Below are positions 33,340-40,155 of a stretch of DNA of 40,155 bases, piece by piece; position 1 is the stretch's first letter, and each line of letters opens with the position of its first letter. Source of the stretch: Geothermovivens sp964644845 (GTDB taxonomy: Bacteria; Zhuqueibacterota; Zhuqueibacteria; Oleimicrobiales; Geothermoviventaceae); contig CAZXXS010000092.1 of assembly GCA_964644845.1 (NCBI GenBank), positions 1 to 40,155 of the forward strand, read 5' to 3'. The notes beneath the pieces are model-generated. The model saw only the letters and a program-made list of their open reading frames with translations, had not been told where the DNA came from and ran no database searches. The position numbers were made by a program, and so were the translations under genes.

Positions 33340-34407
33340 ATGAAGAAAGGCATTCGGATTGCGCTGGTTGTCAGTCTTCTGGTGGCGCTTACCGTTCCGG
33401 CTTTTTCTCAGACGCCCCAGATGATTGACGCACTGGCGAATTGGAAACGTTCTGGCCAGGCGGCCATGCCGTTTCTGCGCCTCGGTGCAGGGGCTCGGAC
33501 GATGGGCATGGCGGACGCCGCCTTGGCTCTGCGCGGGGATCCCGCGACCCTGTTCTACAATCCCGCTGGTTTGGCCTACGTTCAGGGTAAGTCGCTCATG
33601 TTCTCGAACATGAACTGGTTGATCGACACGAAGATCATGGCCGGTGCAGTCGGCGTGAATCTGGGGCAGTGGGGTGTTGTCGGCGCCAGTTTCATGTACT
33701 TCGATTACGGTGACCCCATCATCGCGACGGAAATCAATCCCGCCCACTGGGGCGGCTACGACGAAATCGGCACAATGAGCCCGTCCCAGTTCGTGGTCGG
33801 CGTGGCTTACGCCAAACAGATTTCCGATCGCTTCGCCATCGGTGGTCAAGTGAAAGTGGCTCACGAGGATCTGCTGGGAAGCGGTGAGGTCAAGACGCGC
33901 ATCGCTTACCAGCTGCCGGACGGGACCTGGAGGCACGACGCTCACGATGCCAAGCGCTCGTCCCTGGCGCTTGATTTCGGCACGAACTACGACACGGGCT
34001 TTCGTGGGCTGATTCTGTCGTTTGCGTTCCGGAATTTCGGTCAGGAAGTGAAGTACGAGAAAGATTCGTACGACATTCCTCTGGCCATCCGGTTCGGCGT
34101 GTCTGCGGACCTGTTCCGTTTGCTGAACATGCAGGTTCAGGGCCAACACCTGCTGATCGCTGGCGACTACTTGCACCCACGTGACTGGTCGGAACGTGGT
34201 CAAATCGGAGCTGAGTACTCGTTCAACGACCTGATCTTCGTTCGTGGCGGGTACAAGTTCAACTACAGTTCCGAAGGGCTGACCGCGGGAATCGGTGTCA
34301 AGGTGCCGCTTGGCTTTGGGGATGTTCGCGTAGACTACGCGTACAAGCACACCGGCGACACGCTGTTTGATGCGGTTCACGTGTACTCTCTGAGTGTGGA
34401 TTTCTAA
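33340..34407 (+). CDS. PorV/PorQ-family outer-membrane protein, cassette 2
   Basis: This 355-residue protein has a signal peptide cut after AFSQ, then the PorV-type block AAMPFLRLGAGARTMGMADA and RGDPATLFYNPAGLAYVQG, more canonical than in the cassette-1 paralogue. Barrel strands follow to the end (HVYSLSVDF, terminal Phe). AAGGGAGA lies 6 nt before ATG 33340. It closes cassette 2 and is followed by a strong terminator 27 bp after the stop. It may shuttle or anchor the FN3/CTD protein at the surface, by analogy with PorV in type IX secretion; no T9SS core gene (PorL, PorM, PorN, SprA) is in this window. Confidence 0.9.
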   Translation: MKKGIRIALVVSLLVALTVPAFSQTPQMIDALANWKRSGQAAMPFLRLGAGARTMGMADAALALRGDPATLFYNPAGLAYVQGKSLMFSNMNWLIDTKIMAGAVGVNLGQWGVVGASFMYFDYGDPIIATEINPAHWGGYDEIGTMSPSQFVVGVAYAKQISDRFAIGGQVKVAHEDLLGSGEVKTRIAYQLPDGTWRHDAHDAKRSSLALDFGTNYDTGFRGLILSFAFRNFGQEVKYEKDSYDIPLAIRFGVSADLFRLLNMQVQGQHLLIAGDYLHPRDWSERGQIGAEYSFNDLIFVRGGYKFNYSSEGLTAGIGVKVPLGFGDVRVDYAYKHTGDTLFDAVHVYSLSVDF

Positions 34408-34434
34408 GGCCACGCAGCTTTGGGAAGCAGCAAG

Positions 34435-34464
34435 AGGGGTGGTCACAGCGACCACCCCTTTTTG
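34435..34464 (+). terminator. Intrinsic terminator of cassette 2
   Basis: AGGGGTGGTC (34435-34444) and GACCACCCCT (34450-34459) form a perfect 10-bp stem with loop ACAGC, followed by TTTT. Confidence 0.92.
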
Positions 34465-34844
34465 CATGCATGGAGGCGGCCCGTCGGGATTGGCGTCGCA
34501 AGGTGGAGAGAGGGCTGGTCTGGCCGTTAAGGATGCTCGTTGCGGGAGGCTTTCTCTCGCAAGGCCGTTGGGGTGATCTCAGTGAACGCACGTGTGTCTG
34601 TTTCTGAATGCGCTTGTCGCACGGAACCGGATCTGCGGGCGGTCAGGTTCTTTTGCCCAAACGCGAGCACGGCTCGCCATTAGGAAGGTGCGTGCTGTAC
34701 AGCGGTGCGGATGTCACGGAACGTCGGCAACTTTGGGTTGAGGGGGAGGCGATTTTCGGAAGACGTCTTTTGTGACGGGCGCTGAGCCTGTATCGTCGAA
34801 GGGAAAGTGGCACTGGCGAACGACATCCAGACACGGGAGCTGGA
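34465..34844. other. Gene-free gap
   Basis: No gene seen. A hairpin TTGCGGGAG/CTCTCGCAA (34540-34548, 34554-34562, one G-U, loop GCTTT) is the only clear structure. No known metal riboswitch pattern and no good promoter were recognised. Confidence 0.45.
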
Positions 34845-36080
34845 ATGCGCATTTCGACTCGAAAGGTAGCGAAATGGCTCAGTCTGATTGGCCCAGGGCT
34901 GTTTTTGATTGGCTACAACATCGGTACTGGCAGTGTTACCACCATGGCCAAGGCTGGAGCTGAGTACGGGATGTCGCTGTTCTGGGCCCTGGTGCTGTCG
35001 TGTGTTTTTACGTTTGTCTTGATGGTCGCTTACGGGCAGCTGACGCTGGTGACGGGGCACACAGCGCTCTACAACTTCAAGACGCAGTTTCGCTGGGGGC
35101 GTTGGCTCAGTATGTACATCATCGTCGCCCTTGTGGTGGGGGAGCTGCTTTCGCTGATGGGGATCATGGGTATCGTCTCGGACCTCCTTCAGGAGGGCGT
35201 GCGGATTGTCACGGGTGGTTTCTCTATGTCCACTTTTTGGATCACGCTGGTACTCTCGGTGTTGCTTTATCTGCTGCTGTGGTACGGCCGCTACCAAGTT
35301 TTCGAAAAAGTGCTGACGGTTTTCGTCATCTTGATGGGACTGAGTTTCATTTTGGTCTTTTTCATGGTCAAACCAAGTTTGGCAGCGATTGCAAAAGGGC
35401 TGGTACCAAGGGTGCCGAATGTCCCGGGAGCGCCTCGACTAATTGCTGCCATGGCTGGTACCACCTGTTCGGCAGCGGTCTTTGTGATTCGCAGCACTGT
35501 GGTGGCGGAGAAAGGGTGGGGCCCGGAAAACTTGAAGGATGAAAAACGGGACGCCCTGGTGTCCGCATCGATGATGCTTTTCCTCAGCGGCGTGATCATG
35601 GCAGTTGCAGCAGGAACGCTACACCTGATGGGACTCAGGGTTAACGAAACCCTGGACATGATCCATTTGTTCGAACCGATCGGGGGTGTGGTGGCCGCTC
35701 TGATCCTGATCGTTGGAATTACGGCAGCGGGTATCTCGACGGTTTTCCCAATTGTGCTGATTGCTCCCTGGTTGATCTGCGACTACACTGGCCGGCCTCG
35801 CGATATCCATTCGCCCTTGTTCCGGTGGCTGGGGCTTTTCGGGATGCTGTTTGCATTTGGCTCGCAAGTTCTTAGCCAGAAACCACCCATTCTCATGGTC
35901 TTTTCTCAGGCGTTCCAGGCCACGATTTTACCTGCCGTGGTGATCCCGGTTTTCATCCTGATCAACCGAAAGCGGTTCGTGAATGGGCACACGGCCAATC
36001 GGGCGATGAACGTTGGCCTTGCCGCCGTCCTCATTTTCGCTCTCTACACGACGTACCTGGCGTTGGTAGACATGTTCTGA
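34845..36080 (+). CDS. Nramp-like membrane transporter lacking canonical metal ligands
   Basis: This 411-residue protein has about 11 membrane helices and starts with the Nramp-type segment LIGPGLFLIGYNIGTGSVTT followed by AKAGAEYG. In Nramp metal transporters helix 1 carries DPGN and helix 6 carries MPH; here the matching positions read GTGS and SAA (AGTTCSAAVFVIRSTVV). The aspartate, asparagine, methionine and histidine that bind Mn/Fe are therefore all replaced, so metal transport as in MntH is doubtful. The fold is of the LeuT/APC type. GGGAG lies 5 nt before ATG 34845 if GCTGGA is counted as spacer. The sulfatase gene follows 151 bp later. The substrate cannot be named. Confidence 0.8.
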   Translation: MRISTRKVAKWLSLIGPGLFLIGYNIGTGSVTTMAKAGAEYGMSLFWALVLSCVFTFVLMVAYGQLTLVTGHTALYNFKTQFRWGRWLSMYIIVALVVGELLSLMGIMGIVSDLLQEGVRIVTGGFSMSTFWITLVLSVLLYLLLWYGRYQVFEKVLTVFVILMGLSFILVFFMVKPSLAAIAKGLVPRVPNVPGAPRLIAAMAGTTCSAAVFVIRSTVVAEKGWGPENLKDEKRDALVSASMMLFLSGVIMAVAAGTLHLMGLRVNETLDMIHLFEPIGGVVAALILIVGITAAGISTVFPIVLIAPWLICDYTGRPRDIHSPLFRWLGLFGMLFAFGSQVLSQKPPILMVFSQAFQATILPAVVIPVFILINRKRFVNGHTANRAMNVGLAAVLIFALYTTYLALVDMF

Positions 36081-36231
36081 AAGACTGCTCGGACTGCAGC
36101 GGGAAGATGGTTGCAAAAGCGGGGGACAGAGGACTCCATGAGGCGGTTACGCGCCAATGCAGGGCAACCGCAGGTGCTGGGGCGCCCTACTGCCAATTTG
36201 CGAGCGATTGAAAGATGCGGAGGCAATTCCG

Positions 36232-37632
36232 ATGCCCAGGGTCGAGATGCTGCGACGCGATTTCCTGCGCGCCTCGCTGCTGGCGGGCGCCGGTTCTGTC
36301 CTGGGAGGTCAGCCGGGACGGGTGAACGGGTACGAGATGACAGATGGTGGATCGGAGACGCCGCCCAACATTGTGATTTTCGTCGCCGACGACGTCGGCT
36401 GGCGCGATGTGGGTTACCACGGATCGGAGATTGAGACCCCCAACATTGATGGACTGGCGCGGGAAGGCGTCGAGTTGGACCGGTTCTACGTTTGGCCTAC
36501 CTGCTCACCGACGCGGGCGTCGCTACTGACGGGGCGGCCACCGAGCCGCTTTGGCATTCTCGGACCAATCGGGGGTAGAAGCACTCAGGCCCTGCCGCCG
36601 AACGTGCTGACCCTGCCCGCTTTCCTCAAACGAAACGGTTACCAGACGGCGTTGATCGGCAAGTGGCACCTCGGACTCAGGCTTGAGGTGGGGCCGCAGA
36701 AGTACGGGTTTGATTACGCGTACGGTTACTTGCACGGGCAGATTGATCAGTACGCGCACCGGTACAAAAATGGCGACCGCACCTGGTTTCGCAACGGCAA
36801 GTTCGTTGACGAAAAAGGCCACGCGACAGACCTGATCGCACGTGAGACCGCGAAGTACGTCCGGGAAATTCGCGATCCGACGCGGCCCTTTTTCCTCTAC
36901 GTGGCGTTCAGCGTGCCCCACTACCCGCTACAAGAGGAAGAACTCTGGGTTTCGCGCTACAGGGGGAAGATTGCCGACTCCTCGCGACGACTTTTCGCTG
37001 CCAGCATGACGCACATGGATGACGCCATCGGGCAGGTGCTGACGGCGCTGCGACAGGAAGGCGTGGCTGACTCGACGTTGGTACTGTTTCTGAGCGACAA
37101 TGGTGCCCAGAAGAGCTGGACACCGCACGGAGAGTACGAAAACCGTTACGGGCCGTACGCGCAGCTCGGTGACAACCGACCTTTGCGTGGCTGGAAAGGG
37201 GAGCTCTACGAGGGTGGCGTGCGTGTGCCGGCACTTGTCTTTTGGCCGGGCGTGCTGGAGCCGAGGAAAGTGGCGGAACCCATCTCGGCAATTGACCTGT
37301 TTCCGACGCTCGCGGGTTTTGTTCCAGAACGACTCGACGGAAAGAGCGGTGTTGAGGGAACGGATGTGTGGCCGCAGTTGACCGGTGCTCCCTACGCATC
37401 GCTGGAACGTGTTTTCTACTGGCGTACCAGACGAGCTCTGGCCGTGCGCGTCGGGCGTTGGAAGCTAATTCATCACGCTGCGAGCGTTGACGCGGAAGGT
37501 GTAGACGAGCTGTTTGATGTTGTGGCAGACCCGCTGGAGAAGACGAATCTCGCTGCGGGGAACGAATGGAAGGTGAGAGAGCTGCTTGACGTGTTACGCG
37601 AGATGACCGGTAGGGACGCGGAATCGGGTTAG
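36232..37632 (+). CDS. Tat-exported sulfatase (formylglycine type)
   Basis: This 466-residue enzyme would cleave sulfate esters, most likely from a carbohydrate, in the periplasm or at the surface. The N terminus LRRDFLRASLLAGAGSV is a twin-arginine signal. NIVIFVADDVGWRDVGYHGS gives the metal-binding Asp pair, and CSPTRASLLTG is the sulfatase signature, with Cys91 the residue to be changed to formylglycine. GKWHLG, HMDDAIG and SDNGA are the later active-site segments. ATG 36232 is chosen because GGAGG (36219-36223) lies 8 nt upstream and places the Arg pair near the N terminus; an earlier ATG at 36157 is less fitting. No formylglycine-generating enzyme or anaerobic maturase is in the window. 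Confidence 0.92.
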   Translation: MPRVEMLRRDFLRASLLAGAGSVLGGQPGRVNGYEMTDGGSETPPNIVIFVADDVGWRDVGYHGSEIETPNIDGLAREGVELDRFYVWPTCSPTRASLLTGRPPSRFGILGPIGGRSTQALPPNVLTLPAFLKRNGYQTALIGKWHLGLRLEVGPQKYGFDYAYGYLHGQIDQYAHRYKNGDRTWFRNGKFVDEKGHATDLIARETAKYVREIRDPTRPFFLYVAFSVPHYPLQEEELWVSRYRGKIADSSRRLFAASMTHMDDAIGQVLTALRQEGVADSTLVLFLSDNGAQKSWTPHGEYENRYGPYAQLGDNRPLRGWKGELYEGGVRVPALVFWPGVLEPRKVAEPISAIDLFPTLAGFVPERLDGKSGVEGTDVWPQLTGAPYASLERVFYWRTRRALAVRVGRWKLIHHAASVDAEGVDELFDVVADPLEKTNLAAGNEWKVRELLDVLREMTGRDAESG

Positions 37633-38289
37633 TTGTTTGTGGCTAGCTGCTTGCAGGACGGGAACGGACGCTAAACCTACAAGCCTGGATTCTCTGAAAG
37701 ACTTTCGATTGCGAGAAGACCCCACCGTTCAAAGTGTAACCGGCCTACCACGGCGTGCTGCGTCAGGAGATCGGGGGTGCGCTGTTGTACGAAAGTAGTG
37801 TAGATTAAGGATCCACAGCTGGAAACTGCGCGACGGAGGCAGCCCTGCGGTCGTGACGGCGTTGGGACCGGTTTTGCCCCGTTCCTGTTGGGGATGGCGC
37901 AAACACCCTGGCTTGGAATGGCCTCAGGGTTGCTGGCAAAACGGTTTCCAGATCGGCCGGGAATTGGATGCTCGCGCGACTCCTGGTGGAAACCCGACCG
38001 GTTCACAGCTGAGTTGGCCGGGGATTGGAAAGCCCGGGTGGAAACGCAGAACAAGTTTCAGGCTTCTGCTTTGGCGTCGAAACGATCTTACCCGCAAGAG
38101 CCAGGCTGCTCTGAGGTGTCCGCGGGTTTCCACGGGAGAGTGGCAGAATCCCCAGAACCATTTGTTGTTGCAGTTGTGTAGCAGAAATTTTACCTTCCAC
38201 AGAGCTTGTGTTGCAGCGTGGTTGAACCGGTACATTCTGCGAAGTTGGTTTTGAACTGATTTCTTTCACTACTTCCAGGTGAAAAAGGC
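37633..38289. other. Gene-free gap
   Basis: About 650 bp in which I see no gene, no terminator with a T-run and no well-spaced promoter. Open frames on both strands show no family likeness. Confidence 0.45.
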
Positions 38290-40155
38290 GTGACGAGGAA
38301 ACGCAGGAGAAAACCAAAGGCTGTTCGAGCGGAGCCGAGACATCCGGCCCGTGAGCGGAAGCGAAAGCAGACGCGTTGGCGCCTTTTGTGGCAGTCGAAC
38401 CTGGCAGTCTCTGTGTTCCTCTTCGTGCTGGCTCTGGTGGTTCGACTTGTTTACCTTGTGCATCTCGAGCGGAACAGTCCGGTCGCGCATATCTTGATTC
38501 ACGATTCAGCGCTTTTCAACCACCTGGCTCACAAGATCCTGAGCGGGCACGTCGTGCTCGACAAGGTGTTCTACATCTCACCCCTTTACAGCTACTTCCT
38601 GGCCGTGGTTTACGCGCTTCTCGGTGACAGCTTTACGACGGTGCGGGTCGTACAATTTGTGCTGGGGAGCGTCGGAGTGGTCGTGTTCTTTGATCTCGCC
38701 CGGCGGTACCTCCCGAGGGGCGCGGCTTTTGCGTCGGCGGTGTACGCGGCTTTGTACGCGCCTTTCCTCTTCTTCGAGGGCTCGATCCTTGGGACGTCGG
38801 TTGCGCTACTTCTTCTTCTGCTCGCGGTGTGGCTGGCGGCTGTGTTCAGGGAGCGCCCGGCTGGTTGGATCGCATTCCTGTCCGGGCTTGCATTGGGACT
38901 GGGGAGCACCGGGCGTCCGAACGCGCTTCTGATGGCTTTTGCCCTCGGTGTAGCTTTTTGGGTGTGGGCAAAAGGAAAGCGGCGCTGGGTGCCGCTCCTG
39001 GTCTGGTTTGTGGGTGTTTCGATCCCGATTGGCGCCACGGTAGTGCACAACTACCTGGCGGGGCACGACTTTGTCGTGTTGACGACCCACGGCGGAATCA
39101 ATTTCTACATCGGCAACCACAAAGGCGCCAGCGGAGTTTGGGAAGCACCCGAGGGGATGGAGGCAAGCGTCAGCGCGATCAATCTGGAAGAAGCAACCCG
39201 GGTCGCCGAACAACACGTCGGGCATCCGCTGAAGCCTTCACAGGTGTCGGACTTCTGGTACGGACAGTCCCTGCGCTACATCGTGCATCACCCACTCGAT
39301 TGGCTGTTGCTGTTGGCGAAGAAACTGATTCTGTTTTTCGACCCGTACGAGGTTCCCCTCAACTTTGAGTACGCGTTTCACCAGCAGTTCTCGTGGTTGC
39401 TCCGCATCCCGTTGACGAACTTCGCCTTCCTGATGCCTTTCGCGGTGCTGGGGCTTGTGTTAGCCTGGCCGGAACGCCGTCGCTTTGCCTTGCTGTACGG
39501 CGTGGTTGCGTTGTACACGTTCAGCGTAGTTCTGTTTTTCGTCAGCGGCCGCTACCGGTTGATGATTGTGCCCTACTTCATCATCTTCGGAAGCTACGGG
39601 GTGCTCAAGCTGGGCGAGGCCTGGCAGAAACGCACGCGCTGGGCGTTGTGGGGTAGCCTTGTGTTTGTCGCTTTTCTGTCATTCTCGCTTTACAGCGGTT
39701 GGCGACAAAGTCAAGCGGCTAACTTCGGCAACGAGTACTACAACCTGTGCGTGGCGCATCTGAACGAGGGGCACGTGGAGGATGCCATCTACTGGGGCCG
39801 CAAAGCCATCATTGCTGATCCTACAATCGTAAATGCGCATTACAACCTCGGGTTGGCGCTGTACAAACGCGGAAACTACCGCGAGGCGACAAAGGCTTTT
39901 GAGTACGTAGTCAAACTCGATTCGACCGAAGCGTCTGCCTGGGGCAATCTCGGTGGGTTGTACCTGCTCGCGGGGAGGATTCAGAAAGCCCTGAGATCCT
40001 TGCAACACTCGATCGCGCTGGATTCGACGAACGTGACCGTGTGGCTCAATCTGGGGCGGGCGTACTACGAACTTGGCGACTACGAAAAGGCCTGGTCCGC
40101 GTGGGTGAAGGCGCTGAGGCTGGATCCGGAAAATCCCGTTGCCAGGCAAAACCTG
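38290..40155 (+). CDS. GT39/PMT-like membrane glycosyltransferase with C-terminal TPRs (3' partial)
   Basis: The frame from GTG 38290 is open to the window edge (622 codons, no stop). A basic cytoplasmic tail (TRKRRRKPKAVRAEP) precedes the first membrane helix at about 37-58. HDSALFNHLAHKILSG then resembles the first extracytoplasmic loop of PMT/ArnT-like glycosyltransferases, with Asp72 as a likely catalytic residue. About ten membrane helices run to residue 470. From about 478 the chain is soluble and made of TPR repeats (AHYNLGLALYKRGNYREATK, AWGNLGGLYLLAGR, VWLNLGRAYYELGDYEKAW). This combination suggests transfer of a lipid-linked sugar outside the membrane with a protein-binding tail. 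The ribosome site is weak; no other in-frame start exists after the stop at 38257. Confidence 0.82.
   Translation, partial: MTRKRRRKPKAVRAEPRHPARERKRKQTRWRLLWQSNLAVSVFLFVLALVVRLVYLVHLERNSPVAHILIHDSALFNHLAHKILSGHVVLDKVFYISPLYSYFLAVVYALLGDSFTTVRVVQFVLGSVGVVVFFDLARRYLPRGAAFASAVYAALYAPFLFFEGSILGTSVALLLLLLAVWLAAVFRERPAGWIAFLSGLALGLGSTGRPNALLMAFALGVAFWVWAKGKRRWVPLLVWFVGVSIPIGATVVHNYLAGHDFVVLTTHGGINFYIGNHKGASGVWEAPEGMEASVSAINLEEATRVAEQHVGHPLKPSQVSDFWYGQSLRYIVHHPLDWLLLLAKKLILFFDPYEVPLNFEYAFHQQFSWLLRIPLTNFAFLMPFAVLGLVLAWPERRRFALLYGVVALYTFSVVLFFVSGRYRLMIVPYFIIFGSYGVLKLGEAWQKRTRWALWGSLVFVAFLSFSLYSGWRQSQAANFGNEYYNLCVAHLNEGHVEDAIYWGRKAIIADPTIVNAHYNLGLALYKRGNYREATKAFEYVVKLDSTEASAWGNLGGLYLLAGRIQKALRSLQHSIALDSTNVTVWLNLGRAYYELGDYEKAWSAWVKALRLDPENPVARQNL

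Noticed and set aside
1..40155. CRISPR array, insertion sequence, integrase or phage genes
   Set aside because: No regularly spaced repeats, transposase, integrase or phage structural motifs were seen on either strand.

Overview
The window looks like a chromosomal segment of a moderately GC-rich, Gram-negative (diderm) bacterium of the FCB group. The two PorV/PorQ-type outer-membrane proteins, the secreted proteins with FN3 and FlgD-like/type-IX-like C-terminal domains, and the large TonB-dependent receptors with an N-terminal carboxypeptidase-D-like domain fit lineages such as Calditrichota/KSB1 or Ignavibacteria better than Proteobacteria. This placement is an inference from gene content; there is no marker gene here. 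All recognised genes are on the + strand.

Layout. 1-2.1 kb: an orphan HlyD/MFP efflux adaptor between repeat-rich gene-free stretches. 2.1-6.6 kb: an outer-membrane barrel protein, ComF, rhamnulokinase and a ZIP metal transporter. 7.1-12.8 kb: a TetR regulator with a clear sigma70 promoter and a strong dyad operator, then an MMPL-type RND exporter, a periplasmic LolA-like protein and an outer-membrane barrel protein, which together look like an envelope-spanning export or lipid-trafficking operon. 12.8-14.9 kb: a long gene-free stretch, a 67-residue CxxC/CxC protein, the XTP/dITP pyrophosphatase gene and tRNA-Pro(UGG) with its terminator.

15.4-34.4 kb is the most interesting part. It holds two paralogous three-gene cassettes, each encoding a TonB-dependent receptor, a secreted protein with FN3 and FlgD/T9SS-like domains, and a PorV-like outer-membrane protein. 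Between them lie a lipoprotein carrying a TonB C-terminal domain, a secreted type-IX-like protein interrupted by an in-frame TGA, and a LacI-family regulator. The promoter in front of the first cassette and the promoter of the LacI gene both carry a GntR/LacI-like operator just downstream of the -10 box. I therefore read the two cassettes as one substrate-responsive regulon, functionally comparable to SusCD loci but with PorV and an FN3 protein instead of SusD. The first cassette has an unusually long leader (about 970 nt) with mutually exclusive hairpins, and both receptor leaders carry extra near-perfect Shine-Dalgarno tracts with no start codon beside them.

34.4-40.2 kb: a terminator, an Nramp-like transporter that lacks the canonical metal-ligand motifs, a Tat-exported sulfatase, a gene-free gap, and a GT39/PMT-like membrane glycosyltransferase with C-terminal TPR repeats that runs off the right edge. 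Coordinates were counted by hand; residue positions are approximate where marked so.
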